DNA of 64,000 nucleotides from Palsa-965 sp044448685 (GTDB lineage: Bacteria; Bacteroidota; Bacteroidia; Palsa-965), in NCBI GenBank assembly GCA_044448685.1, contig JBIOHC010000019.1:1-64000 (forward strand), given 5' to 3'. Under the pieces are notes generated by a model that saw only the letters and a program-made list of their open reading frames with translations, made no database searches and was not told the DNA's origin. Shown one piece after another: positions 7,821-16,309 of the stretch; position 1 is the stretch's first letter, and each line of letters starts with the position of its first letter. A program made the position numbers and the translations under genes.

Positions 7821-8712
7821 GGATATTTTTTAAGAGTTCAAGGACAGCTGTTTCGGAATCATACCGGGGTGTCCATTCAAATGTTGTGCGTGCTTTTACA
7901 GTCGACAGATTCCAGCGTTCTGCTTCCAAACGATCCTCTCCGACAAGCTGAATCGTTACTCCAAAATGGGAGGCAATCATTCGGGCAAGACGTTCCATTG
8001 TTATCGCATGTTCAGAAGCAGCCTGGTAAATGCCGGAAGGATGGGTGCCCGAAATGCATTTGATATAAAGGGAGGCAATATCTGCAGCGGCAATAAAATT
8101 CTGTGTGCGGCTTCCATTACCATATACAGTGAGAGGCAATCCCTGCCGTGCAAGGCTTATCCATTTCTTCAGAACGGTATCGGGGAGCTGTTCAGCCATG
8201 AATGGAACCGGGCTTGACAAGCGAAAAATTGAAAAGGAAATATTTGCCTTCTGCGCCGTTTCCTGTAAAAGTATTTCCCCGGCTCTTTTGCTTTCACCGT
8301 AATAATGAGACGCTTTTATAGCAGCATTTTCATCAATCAAAGAAGGCAGGGGTCTTTCCAGAAAACTAAGGCTGCTGGTAAAAAGTATACGCTGAATACC
8401 GTTTGAGGCGCACCACCTGAAAAGTGAGCGGCTGAAATCAATATTCACTTCTTTCAATTCCTGTCTTTCTTCTTTCGTACGCCCTGTCTTTAAACAGGCT
8501 GCATTGTGGATGACCGTGTCAAACGTTCCCAATGAACTAAAAAAGGTGTCATCGAAACGGTGCATCTCATTTTTTCTCCAGGTCACTCCTTCCATTACCG
8601 GCCCCTCCTTTCTGGAAAGGGCGGTGATAGCGTAACCCTTGCTTTGTAAGGCTGGAAGTAAGTAAGACCCTACCAGTCCGGTGCCACCGGTAAGGAGAAT
8701 TCTTTGTTTCAT
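7795..8712 (-). CDS. NAD-dependent epimerase/reductase (SDR)
   Basis: 305-residue extended SDR. Glycine motif TGGTGLVG is at 8-15, and the catalytic Tyr138-x-x-x-Lys142 is in YYGESK, with FTSSLSFL just before it supplying the serine. It is shorter than, and clearly different from, the SDR at 6052. Its start codon overlaps the ATP-grasp stop (ATGA at 8709-8712), and its 3' end overlaps the phosphoesterase start by 26 bp. Such couplings suggest that ATP-grasp, SDR and phosphoesterase are made together. The substrate is unknown, with a nucleotide-linked sugar likely from the neighbours. Confidence 0.8.
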   Translation of the reverse strand: MKQRILLTGGTGLVGSYLLPALQSKGYAITALSRKEGPVMEGVTWRKNEMHRFDDTFFSSLGTFDTVIHNAACLKTGRTKEERQELKEVNIDFSRSLFRWCASNGIQRILFTSSLSFLERPLPSLIDENAAIKASHYYGESKRAGEILLQETAQKANISFSIFRLSSPVPFMAEQLPDTVLKKWISLARQGLPLTVYGNGSRTQNFIAAADIASLYIKCISGTHPSGIYQAASEHAITMERLARMIASHFGVTIQLVGEDRLEAERWNLSTVKARTTFEWTPRYDSETAVLELLKNIREKDRHTQ

Positions 8713-9749
8713 TTCATATCCTGGATGGGAACAACCACATGCTCAAATGCCCGGATTACAGCAACTTCATTCCGGTAATTAAGTCGTCCGAAAGTTTCAT
8801 TGAATAATGTATTCCGTAGGAGGATATCAGGTTCATTGAATCCGACTTCGGCACGCATTGGGCTGGTACCTGAAAAGCGGGGATGAATTTCAAAAACGTA
8901 AATAGCATTTCCGCTGACCCTTAACTGTATATTCAAAGGGCCGCAACTCTTCAGCTGCGCTGCAAGGGTCTCACAAAACCCCCGTATCCGTTCATCCCGC
9001 ACGAAGTAACCCTGAGAATATCCGGTGGATATAGCGTAATTCTTTTCTTTATGCTGTCTGGAATGCAACAAGGAAAGCCCCATCAGCTTTCTTTTCATGA
9101 TAATGGTATCTATCAGGCTGCCGTTTTTGTCGGATAACACCCCTACTGTATATTCATCTTCTCCGGTACCTATATAGGGCTGAATGCAATAATGGTGATG
9201 GTCGGCGAGTCCGGGCAATAGCTGGACGAGTTCAGACTTTTCAAATACAAAATGAAGGCCTTTTGATCCTCCTGTTCCCCGGGTAGGTTTAACAACAAAC
9301 GGAAAATCATATTTAGAAAGCGCTGTTTCCCACTCACTGATGGGGAAGGTTTCGATTACCGGCAGACCAAGTTCTTTCAGCTTCTCAATCATCCTGAATT
9401 TATCTGTCATCAGTGGCATCAGTTCATTCCTGTTGGTAATAGCCGGAACAGGGAGCAAATCAGGCATTGCTGAGAGCAGATTGGTTTCCGGTTCAGAGCC
9501 CGGAAGGATTGCATCAATCTTGTATTTATTAATAACCTGTAGGAGACTTTCCAGATATGCTGGTGAAGAAGCTGGAGGGAGCAGCGTGGAGGCGGGTGCA
9601 ACATATAAACCCCAGGCAAAAGAGTCGGCATCGGCAGCAACGACATTCCAGCGATCTCTTACATCGGCAGAAGTGCGGAGAAGGGCATGCAAAAGGCCGG
9701 AACCTACACTTCGTCCTCCGGTTGCAGTTACCAGTATATTCTTTTTCAT
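8709..9749 (-). CDS. ATP-grasp ligase (carbamoyl-phosphate-synthase-like)
   Basis: 346-residue ATP-grasp enzyme. The N-terminal Rossmann-like pre-ATP-grasp part begins ILVTATGGRSVG. Then come DKFRMIEKLKELGLP (116-130), Lys154 in FVVKPTRGTGGSKG with its glycine-rich loop, and the metal-binding EIHPRFSG (287-294). This architecture forms carbon-nitrogen or carbon-oxygen bonds via an acyl-phosphate. In polysaccharide clusters these enzymes often attach an amino acid or a carboxylate to a sugar. The actual substrate is not visible. It is linked by ATGA overlaps to the NeuD-like gene (9746-9749) and to the SDR (8709-8712). Confidence 0.78.
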   Translation of the reverse strand: MKKNILVTATGGRSVGSGLLHALLRTSADVRDRWNVVAADADSFAWGLYVAPASTLLPPASSPAYLESLLQVINKYKIDAILPGSEPETNLLSAMPDLLPVPAITNRNELMPLMTDKFRMIEKLKELGLPVIETFPISEWETALSKYDFPFVVKPTRGTGGSKGLHFVFEKSELVQLLPGLADHHHYCIQPYIGTGEDEYTVGVLSDKNGSLIDTIIMKRKLMGLSLLHSRQHKEKNYAISTGYSQGYFVRDERIRGFCETLAAQLKSCGPLNIQLRVSGNAIYVFEIHPRFSGTSPMRAEVGFNEPDILLRNTLFNETFGRLNYRNEVAVIRAFEHVVVPIQDMK

Positions 9750-10408
9750 TTAGGCCTATTGTATTTAATAGTTTTAGCCGGAATTCCGATTGAAACAGAA
9801 TACTCCTCGGTATTTTTGGTTACAACTGCACCGGCTCCAATGGTGGAATGTGCTGCAATCTGAATACAGTCCAGTACGATGGAACCTATGCCGATAAAGG
9901 AACATTCGCCGATATTTACAAGACCCGCTACCGTAACCCCGGGAGCGAGAAAGGAATTACTGCCTATTTCAGAATGATGCGCCACCGTAGCCCCGGCATT
10001 GATAAGTATATTATCATGAAGAATGACGCCTGTATCGAGTGTTACTCCGGGTAGGATAAAAATACCTTCTCCAAGCTTACAACTTTTATCTATATAACTT
10101 GAAGGATGAAGAATATTGGCGAGCGGGATGACGCCTTTAAAGCGCTTCAGATAATTATTCCGGGCATTCATGTGGTTATATCCAATGCCAATCATAAGGT
10201 AGTCGAACACTCCGGCTTCAAAATCGGCATTAGCCTGATCAGCTTTACCCAATACGGGGGCATTTTCAAATTCCTCAAGCTTGCTGAAGTCGTCGTAAAA
10301 TCCGGTAACAATGAATTCCTTATTTCCCCGCGCATGGTAAGCAATAAGTTTACCGAGTTCCCCGGCACCGATAATGGCAAGTCTTTTGGTCGTCATAGGC
10401 TTAATCAT
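9746..10408 (-). CDS. NeuD/PglD-like sugar O- or N-acyltransferase
   Basis: 220-residue protein. It has an N-terminal nucleotide-binding-like region (LAIIGAGELGKLIAYHA) and a C-terminal left-handed beta-helix of hexapeptide repeats ending GIPAKTIKYN, the two-part layout of PglD/NeuD acetyltransferases. These transfer an acetyl group from acetyl-CoA to an amino-sugar or sialic-type sugar. Two starts are possible: ATG 10408, overlapping the GT2 stop, or ATG 10396 (MTTKRL), which matches the family's usual N-terminus better. The ATGA overlap with the ATP-grasp gene supports joint translation. Confidence 0.78.
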   Translation of the reverse strand: MIKPMTTKRLAIIGAGELGKLIAYHARGNKEFIVTGFYDDFSKLEEFENAPVLGKADQANADFEAGVFDYLMIGIGYNHMNARNNYLKRFKGVIPLANILHPSSYIDKSCKLGEGIFILPGVTLDTGVILHDNILINAGATVAHHSEIGSNSFLAPGVTVAGLVNIGECSFIGIGSIVLDCIQIAAHSTIGAGAVVTKNTEEYSVSIGIPAKTIKYNRPK

Positions 10409-11402
10409 TAAACAGCTGGCCCTCTATCTGGCCAATTTCATAGAGGGGCCTTTTCCTGGACTCTTCCAGGATACGCCATATATAATCCCCTATCATCCCC
10501 AATAAAAGCATCTGCACGGCTAAGGCAGTGAAGATGGTGTTGAGTATAATGGTCAGCTCAGTAGGGGTGTTTTTGAAAATATAAACACTCACGACGATAT
10601 AAGCCCAGCGTGCAATGAGGACAAGAAAAAGAAGCATTCCTAATTTGGTGATCAGCTGCAATGGTCTGCTTGAATAACCGGTTATGGCATCCAGCATAAT
10701 GGATATTTTTTTCCAGAAGGTCCAGCTGCTCTTTCCTGCAAAACGTTCCCTTTTTACATATTGAATTTCGGTTTGTTTAAATCCGAGCGAAAGGATACGG
10801 AAAATAAAGGTCGTGTTTCGTTCGTCCATATTATTAAAAGCAGTAACGGCTTTTTTATCCAGACCAAGCATATCGCAACCTTTTTTCGGGATATTGATCC
10901 TTGTACTCCAGATCATTATTTTCCAGGCCATACGGGAGAAAAACTTCCCCCAGAAATTTTTGTCCAGATTGTTGAAACGGGCTGCAAGCACAATATCATT
11001 TCCGGCTTTCCATTGCTCAAGTAATTGTCCGATCAGTTCGCAGGGATCCTGACCATCACTGGCCATGATGATGCAGAAGGCTCCGCGGATGATATTCAAT
11101 CCCGCTGTGATAGCGATATGACTTCCGGAATTCTTGGCAAGCTTCACCACAGAAAGCCTAACATTGGAGGGACTTTTTTTTGAAAGTTCCGTCAGCAAAT
11201 TGAAAGAGTTGTCTTTGGAACAGTCATCGATGAACGTGATTTCAAAACGGTAATCGGGCTGATGGGCGGGAAGGTATTCATACAATTCTGCAACCACCCG
11301 TTCCAGATTCAGGGCTTCATTATAAACAGGCAGAATAATGGAAATCAGATTTCCCTTGGGATGTCTGCTTTCCTCAAATAATTGTTGAATATGAGGCTTC
11401 AA
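10401..11402 (-). CDS. GT2 polyprenyl-phosphate glycosyltransferase (GtrB/DPM1-like)
   Basis: 333-residue family-2 glycosyltransferase. The GT-A fold carries VYNE (26-29), Asp59-Asp60 and ASDGQDP (114-120). The RFAGKSSW motif (220-227) is followed by two C-terminal membrane helices (about 253-277 and 285-305). This is the layout of GtrB/DPM1-like enzymes that load a sugar onto undecaprenyl phosphate. The start codon is TTG at 11402: an in-frame TAA lies 12 nt upstream and no ATG/GTG intervenes, so the start is forced. A membrane-bound lipid-linked sugar would suit a GT-C acceptor enzyme such as the one at 3450 (inference). Confidence 0.83.
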   Translation of the reverse strand: MKPHIQQLFEESRHPKGNLISIILPVYNEALNLERVVAELYEYLPAHQPDYRFEITFIDDCSKDNSFNLLTELSKKSPSNVRLSVVKLAKNSGSHIAITAGLNIIRGAFCIIMASDGQDPCELIGQLLEQWKAGNDIVLAARFNNLDKNFWGKFFSRMAWKIMIWSTRINIPKKGCDMLGLDKKAVTAFNNMDERNTTFIFRILSLGFKQTEIQYVKRERFAGKSSWTFWKKISIMLDAITGYSSRPLQLITKLGMLLFLVLIARWAYIVVSVYIFKNTPTELTIILNTIFTALAVQMLLLGMIGDYIWRILEESRKRPLYEIGQIEGQLFND

Positions 11403-11447
11403 TGACGGGGTTTATTTGGTTCGTATTCAGTCAGCCAAAGGTTCAGA

Positions 11448-12545
11448 TCAGTATTTGTTCAGGACATCTATCACCTGTTTCACATCTGCATCACTCAGTT
11501 CAGCATACATAGGCAATGAAAGACAATGCACTGCAAGATATTCCGAATGAGGAAAATCACCTGTCTTATATCCGAGATGACTATATGCTTTTTGCAAATG
11601 ACAGGGTACTGGGTAATGTAAGGCCGGATAGATATTGTGTTGGTTTAAATAGGTCGAGAGCTGTTCCCTGTCATCCGTAGTTATTACAAAGAGGTGATAG
11701 TTAGACCCGGTCCCTGGCGCCTGCACCTGCATCCTTATTTTAGGATTCCGGATCTGCTGCTGATACATTGCTGCAATGACTCTTCTTCTGTTATTCCAGG
11801 AGTCGAGGTGTTTAAGCTTTACCTGGAGAGATGCACCTTCCAACCCTCCCATACGCATATTGAATCCGATTTCATCATGGTAGTACCGGACTTCGGAACC
11901 ATGGTTCCTCAGACTTTTAAGGTGTTTGGCATAAGCCGGATCAGATGTGGTTATACCTCCTGCTTCTCCGCAGGCTCCCAGGTTTTTGCCCGGATAAAAG
12001 CTGAAACAAGCCAGATCCGCGAACCCGCCCGTATTTTTCCCCTTGTAGGTTGACCCCTGTGCCTGCGCAGCGTCTTCTACCAAAAAAAGCTTGTGCTTTT
12101 TAGCAATGACTTTCACTGCATCAATATCAAAGGGCTGCCCGTACAGATGGACTCCGATGATCGCCTTTGTCTGCGGAGTTATTTTCTTTTCAATCTGTGC
12201 CGGATCGATCTCCCAGGTATCCGGTGTGCAATCCACAAAAACAGGAGTTGCCCCGGCATGTGAAACGCCCCAGGCTGTTGCAATAAAAGTATTGGCCGGA
12301 ATGATAACCTCATCACCGGGTCCTATTCCGAGGGCCAGCATTGCCAGGTGCAGGGCTGTCGTGCCATTATTTACGCCTATTGCATACGGTGTTCCGCAAT
12401 AGGTGGCAAAATTTTTTTCAAACTCTTCCACAAAAGGGCCGCCTGAAAAAGCAGTGTTTTCATAGACCCTTTCAAAGGCTTCAAAAATTTCTTTTTTTAT
12501 CTGTTGGTGCTGACCTTTCAGATCTAGACAGGGAATTTTACTCAT
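11448..12545 (-). CDS. sugar 3-aminotransferase, WlbC/WbpE-like (DegT family)
   Basis: 365-residue DegT-family aminotransferase. NNGTTALHLA is at 59-68, VEDAAQAQGS at 156-165 (Asp158), and the PLP lysine Lys187 lies in FYPGKNLGACGEAG, a signature typical of 3-amino-sugar transaminases (WlbC/WbpE, FdtB). With the acetyltransferase (ATGA overlap at 12542) and the Gfo/Idh/MocA dehydrogenase directly upstream, it matches the order WlbA-WlbB-WlbC. That set turns UDP-GlcNAcA into UDP-GlcNAc3NAcA. The FdtB alternative is less likely because a 3,4-ketoisomerase is absent. Confidence 0.83.
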   Translation of the reverse strand: MSKIPCLDLKGQHQQIKKEIFEAFERVYENTAFSGGPFVEEFEKNFATYCGTPYAIGVNNGTTALHLAMLALGIGPGDEVIIPANTFIATAWGVSHAGATPVFVDCTPDTWEIDPAQIEKKITPQTKAIIGVHLYGQPFDIDAVKVIAKKHKLFLVEDAAQAQGSTYKGKNTGGFADLACFSFYPGKNLGACGEAGGITTSDPAYAKHLKSLRNHGSEVRYYHDEIGFNMRMGGLEGASLQVKLKHLDSWNNRRRVIAAMYQQQIRNPKIRMQVQAPGTGSNYHLFVITTDDREQLSTYLNQHNIYPALHYPVPCHLQKAYSHLGYKTGDFPHSEYLAVHCLSLPMYAELSDADVKQVIDVLNKY

Positions 12546-13045
12546 GCTTTGGCGGTATCTGTTTTACGGATAAGTTTGGCCGGATTTCCGGCAACGATGG
12601 TATGGGGAGCTACGTTTTTGGTGACGAGGGATCCGGCACCTACAATGGCCCCTTCTCCTATTGTGATTCCACACAGTATGGTGACACTCGATCCGATTGA
12701 AGCACCTTTGCGTATCCAGGTTTCTTCCAGCTTCCAGTCTGCCTCTGTCTGAATAGACCCATCCGCATTGGTAGCTCTTGGAAAACGGTCATTGATGAAT
12801 GTTACATTGTGGCCAATGAAGACATTGTCTTCCACATGCACCCCCTCACAAAGAAAAGAGTGGCTGGACACTTTACAATTTTTACCGATGGTGACACCTT
12901 TCTGTATTTCCACAAAGGCTCCGATCTTGCTTCCGTCATCTATGGAACAGCCATAGGCATTTACAAAATTGAAGATCCTGACATTTTTCCCGACTGTCAC
13001 ATTGGCCAGACTTTGTTTGTCGGTATTGACATTTAAAACTTCCAT
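12542..13045 (-). CDS. sugar N-acetyltransferase, WlbB/WbpD-like
   Basis: 167-residue left-handed beta-helix acetyltransferase with many hexapeptide turns. It contains the family landmarks GHNVTFINDRFPRA (79-92), the insertion with DWKLEETWI, and the end VAGNPAKLIRK. WlbB/WbpD proteins acetylate the 3-amino group of UDP-GlcNAc3NA with acetyl-CoA. The neighbours, a WlbA-like dehydrogenase 3 nt upstream and a WlbC-like aminotransferase overlapping by 4 bp, support this role. The protein is slightly shorter than the classical ~190 residues. Confidence 0.83.
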   Translation of the reverse strand: MEVLNVNTDKQSLANVTVGKNVRIFNFVNAYGCSIDDGSKIGAFVEIQKGVTIGKNCKVSSHSFLCEGVHVEDNVFIGHNVTFINDRFPRATNADGSIQTEADWKLEETWIRKGASIGSSVTILCGITIGEGAIVGAGSLVTKNVAPHTIVAGNPAKLIRKTDTAKA

Positions 13046-13048
13046 GGC

Positions 13049-14053
13049 TTATAAGATAATTTCTTTTCCTTTGTTTTTGATGGATTTTTGCGAAGCTTCC
13101 AAAATACGCACTACCGTTAATCCCGACTGAGCGTCTGAAACAGGATTCTTTTTGTGGATTATAGCATCGGCAAAATCCCGGACCATCCCTGATAATGCTT
13201 CTTTGATGGCGAGTTTGGGAATAAAAATATCTCCCGTCCGGTAGTCCACCATCAGACGTTTCATTTCTTCATCCGATTTGTAATCGTAGGTCGTATCGTA
13301 AATCTTGATTTTTTCCGTCTGCTCCAGATCGTTATAAACCAGCATTTTTTTATCGCCTCCCACCAGCATGGTCCTGAGTTTGACAGGTGATGTCCAGGAG
13401 CAATTGAAATGTGCAATAAAATCACTTTGGTAATTAACCGTCAGGTAGGCAATATTTTCAATTCCGTTGCGCGTATGTGAAACTCCGGTAGAATTAACAC
13501 TGTAAGGAACTTCTTTCACAAGGAAGTTAAGGATAGAGATATCGTGTGGTGCCAGATCCCATAAAACATTCACATCCTGCTGGAATAGGCCCAGATTGAT
13601 ACGTGTGGAATCAAAGTATTTGATAGCTCCGAGTGTTTTGGAATCAATCAGTTCCTGCATCTTGTGAACGGCACTCGTGTACAGAAATGTATGGTCAACC
13701 ATGAGGGTAAGACCCTTTTGAGCCGCGAGATTTATCAGCTCTTCGGCTTCGGCAACCGTAGCCGTCATCGGTTTTTCAAGTAATACATGTTTCCCGTTTT
13801 GCAAGGCTTTTTTGGCCAGTGCAAAATGCGTAAAAACAGGGGTGGCAATGACTATGGCATCCACTTCGGAAGAAGAGAACAGAACTTCCGGGCTGGTGGT
13901 GGTATTAACAGAAGGATATAATTTTTTTACCAGGTTAAGCCGTTCCTGGCTGAAATCAGCCACATAGGTAAGGGAACAGGTTTCAAGGGAAGAAAAATTT
14001 CTGGACAGATTAGGCCCCCAGTAGCCATACCCGATAATTGCAATTTTAAGCAT
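13049..14053 (-). CDS. UDP-sugar 3-dehydrogenase, WlbA/WbpB-like (Gfo/Idh/MocA)
   Basis: 334-residue Gfo/Idh/MocA oxidoreductase. The N-terminal NAD-binding GYGYWG is at 8-13 and EKP (93-95) follows the first domain. DLAPHDIS in the catalytic domain supplies the active-site His. In the Wlb/Wbp pathway this enzyme oxidises C3 of UDP-GlcNAcA. It is the first gene of the ten-gene sugar operon; a TAnnTTTG box at 14070-14077 on this strand ends 16 nt before the ATG and separates it from folC. The 6-dehydrogenase that would make UDP-GlcNAcA is not in the window. Confidence 0.83.
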   Translation of the reverse strand: MLKIAIIGYGYWGPNLSRNFSSLETCSLTYVADFSQERLNLVKKLYPSVNTTTSPEVLFSSSEVDAIVIATPVFTHFALAKKALQNGKHVLLEKPMTATVAEAEELINLAAQKGLTLMVDHTFLYTSAVHKMQELIDSKTLGAIKYFDSTRINLGLFQQDVNVLWDLAPHDISILNFLVKEVPYSVNSTGVSHTRNGIENIAYLTVNYQSDFIAHFNCSWTSPVKLRTMLVGGDKKMLVYNDLEQTEKIKIYDTTYDYKSDEEMKRLMVDYRTGDIFIPKLAIKEALSGMVRDFADAIIHKKNPVSDAQSGLTVVRILEASQKSIKNKGKEIIL

Positions 14054-14069
14054 TTAAATAGGATTTTCA

Positions 14070-14077
14070 CAAATCTA
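14070..14077 (-). promoter_or_regulatory. -7 promoter box (TAGATTTG) of the sugar operon
   Basis: Perfect TAnnTTTG on the minus strand in the 52-bp gap between folC and the WlbA-like gene. It ends 16 nt before the ATG at 14053. It would drive the whole run of genes down to 4898. Confidence 0.6.
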
Positions 14078-14105
14078 TGAATATTTTGCCTATTACAGCC
14101 TTCAT

Positions 14106-15422
14106 TTACAGAGCATCACCCACTGTAAAAGTACTGCCCCCGACGAATACCAAATCCTTCTTTCCGGCTTTGAATTGTGCAGCTTCAAGGGCTTTTTTAA
14201 CGCTGGGGTAAACCTTGCCGGATAACCCGTAAATTTTCCCTGTTTTCTGAAGCTTATTTGCATCCATTCCGCGTGGAATATTGGCCTTGCAGAAAAAATA
14301 CTCCGCTTCTTTGGGAAGCAGCTTCAGAATCTTCCGGATATCCTTGTCATTTACCATGCCTAATACGAAGAAAAGGTTGCGGTAGGGAACCTGTTTAAGA
14401 TTCTTCAGCACTTCTTTAATTCCGGCTTCATTATGCCCTGTATCGGCATAGGTAAGAGGATTGTCTGAGAGCTTCTCCCAACGGCCCCGGAGCCCGGTAA
14501 GCTTCTTTACCCTGGAAAGTCCTTTGCGAATATCTTTTTCAGCTATATCAACCCCCTTTTTATTGAGTTCTTCAACTACCGCCAATACCCCTGCTATATT
14601 CTTTTTCTGGTAAATCCCGGTCAGATCACAGCTGAGATTTTCAATAAACACGCTGCCCTGTTTTCTTACTTGAACGCAAAACCCATATTGTTCAGAATCA
14701 AGTCTTGCCTCCTGTGTCTTGCTTCTTGTGTCTGTTTTATAAACATCGCTTCCAAACACCAGCGCAGCTTTTCGCTTCCTCGCCGTTGTTTCAAAAATGG
14801 CATCCGTAGCCGCTTGCCGTTCGCTTATAACAACAGGAATACCTTGCTTTATAATGCCCGCTTTCTCAAAAGCAATTTTCTCCAGCGTATCCCCCAGGAG
14901 ATTCATATGATCAAAGCTGATATTGGTGATGAGTGAAACAAGGGGAGTGACAACATTAGTACTGTCAAGTCTTCCTCCCAAACCCGTTTCGAGAATAGCG
15001 ATGTCAACCTTTTCGGACGCAAAATAATCAAAACACAAACCAACGGTCCATTCGAAAAAGGAGGGTTGTATACGCTCAACTTCCTTTTTGTATTTGTTCA
15101 CGAACCCGGACACATAATCCTTCGGAATCATTTTCCCGTTGATGCGTATGCGCTCCCTGAAATCTTTCAGGTGAGGAGAGGTATATAAGCCCACTTTCAA
15201 ACCCTTGCTTTGAAGTATTGCCGCCAGCATATGAGAACTGGAGCCTTTTCCGTTGGTGCCGGCAATATGTATGGAGTTGAATTTGTTTTCCGGATGTTTC
15301 AGCAGCTTGCAAAGTGCATGGGTATTATCCAGATCGGCTTTATAAGCGGCCGCTCCTATGCGGTGAAACATAGGGAGGCAGGAATAGAGGTAAGCGAGGG
15401 TTTGCTTGTAATTCAGGCCCAT
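14106..15422 (-). CDS. folC: bifunctional folylpolyglutamate synthase/dihydrofolate synthase
   Basis: 438-residue Mur-ligase-family enzyme that adds glutamate to (dihydro)pteroate and folates in the cytoplasm. The ATP loop GTNGKGSSS is at 55-63, followed by TSPHLKDFRERI (81-92) and ETGLGGRLDSTN (145-156), all folC hallmarks. Residues about 229-243 (KTDTRSKTQEARLD region) are encoded by a 7-bp-period repeat closely matching the palindrome at 23771. This looks like an in-frame insertion in a variable loop. Full length and no stops suggest a functional gene. It lies 65 nt downstream of the TonB gene on the same strand. Confidence 0.92.
   Translation of the reverse strand: MGLNYKQTLAYLYSCLPMFHRIGAAAYKADLDNTHALCKLLKHPENKFNSIHIAGTNGKGSSSHMLAAILQSKGLKVGLYTSPHLKDFRERIRINGKMIPKDYVSGFVNKYKKEVERIQPSFFEWTVGLCFDYFASEKVDIAILETGLGGRLDSTNVVTPLVSLITNISFDHMNLLGDTLEKIAFEKAGIIKQGIPVVISERQAATDAIFETTARKRKAALVFGSDVYKTDTRSKTQEARLDSEQYGFCVQVRKQGSVFIENLSCDLTGIYQKKNIAGVLAVVEELNKKGVDIAEKDIRKGLSRVKKLTGLRGRWEKLSDNPLTYADTGHNEAGIKEVLKNLKQVPYRNLFFVLGMVNDKDIRKILKLLPKEAEYFFCKANIPRGMDANKLQKTGKIYGLSGKVYPSVKKALEAAQFKAGKKDLVFVGGSTFTVGDAL
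14697..14736 (-). repeat. 7-bp-period repeat copy inside folC
   Basis: On the plus strand 14700-14733 reads as heptamers AGTCTTG, CCTCCTG, TGTCTTG, CTTCTTG, TGTCT. Aligned without gaps it matches the right half of the intergenic palindrome at 23799-23831 (AGTCTTG TGTCTTA TGTCTTG ATTCTTG TGTCT) at 28 of 33 positions. It keeps the folC frame open. Confidence 0.65.
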
Positions 15423-15487
15423 AATACGAACCGCTCTTTAGCGGCCTGCTAAATTCGCAATTCTTACGGGTATAGGAAAGAAAATAT

Positions 15488-16306
15488 TTAATGCAGGGTG
15501 AAATCGAAGACATAGGTGCCTTCCTGATCGGAATTGCCGGAAGGATTCTTGTCGAATTTGGATTTGAGGGCAGCCTGGCGTGCAAGGGTCCAGAGATGGG
15601 AGTTGGTTGTTGTTGAGCCTTTGGCTATGGGTTCAGCGTCGATTACATTCCCGTCTTTATCTACGGTTATTTTTACGACTACACGGCCTTCTTCCTGGGC
15701 ATTGCTGACCAGAGTTGCGGGTACTACAAGGTGACGGTGACTCAGATGCGCTCCCGTTCCTATACCTCCAGGGCCAGGACCTCCAGTTCCGGGTTTGCCG
15801 GTATAATTTGTTGAATTCGGATTTCCTCCTTCATCACCTTTAAATCCTGATGTTTTATCATCACCATGCCCTCCACCTACATTTTTTGAACTCTTATTAT
15901 ATTCTTTCAGCATCTTTGTAAGCTCATCATCCGGAGGTTGTACAACAGGCTTGTCAACCGGTTTATCTGTTGGCTTAACAGGAGGAGCTTTGTCCTTTAC
16001 TTTTTTGACAGGGGGTACTGAATAGTCAGAATTATCGGTTGAGTTGGTCACTGCTGATTCATCCACAGGAGTAGGTGTAGGAGGACTGCTTTTTTTATCA
16101 AATGTAGGTGGGTTAACATCATCACCTGACCCTGTATCCATGGTGCCGTATGCCACATCCACCCCGCTGCTGTCAGGAGGGAATGGTGGGATCGGGGTGT
16201 GAAGTTTAATAAAATACAAAGCAATGAGCACCAGAGCCAGGAAGATCAGGCTGATCAGCAAGGGCAGGACCTTTGCGTCTTTTTGCTCGAGGGTTGCAGT
16301 GCTCAT
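15488..16306 (-). CDS. TonB-family energy transducer
   Basis: 272 residues. One N-terminal membrane helix (about 13-36) is followed by a long Pro/Thr/Lys-rich periplasmic spacer (about 40-170), a Gly-rich stretch, and a C-terminal TonB-type domain with VVVKITVDKDGNVIDAEPIAKGS. It transmits proton-motive force from ExbB/ExbD to outer-membrane receptors. Its start lies 3 nt from the exbD stop, so it is the third gene of an exbB-exbD-tonB operon. The TonB C-terminal domain is recognisable but divergent. Confidence 0.82.
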   Translation of the reverse strand: MSTATLEQKDAKVLPLLISLIFLALVLIALYFIKLHTPIPPFPPDSSGVDVAYGTMDTGSGDDVNPPTFDKKSSPPTPTPVDESAVTNSTDNSDYSVPPVKKVKDKAPPVKPTDKPVDKPVVQPPDDELTKMLKEYNKSSKNVGGGHGDDKTSGFKGDEGGNPNSTNYTGKPGTGGPGPGGIGTGAHLSHRHLVVPATLVSNAQEEGRVVVKITVDKDGNVIDAEPIAKGSTTTNSHLWTLARQAALKSKFDKNPSGNSDQEGTYVFDFTLH

Positions 16307-16309
16307 TGC

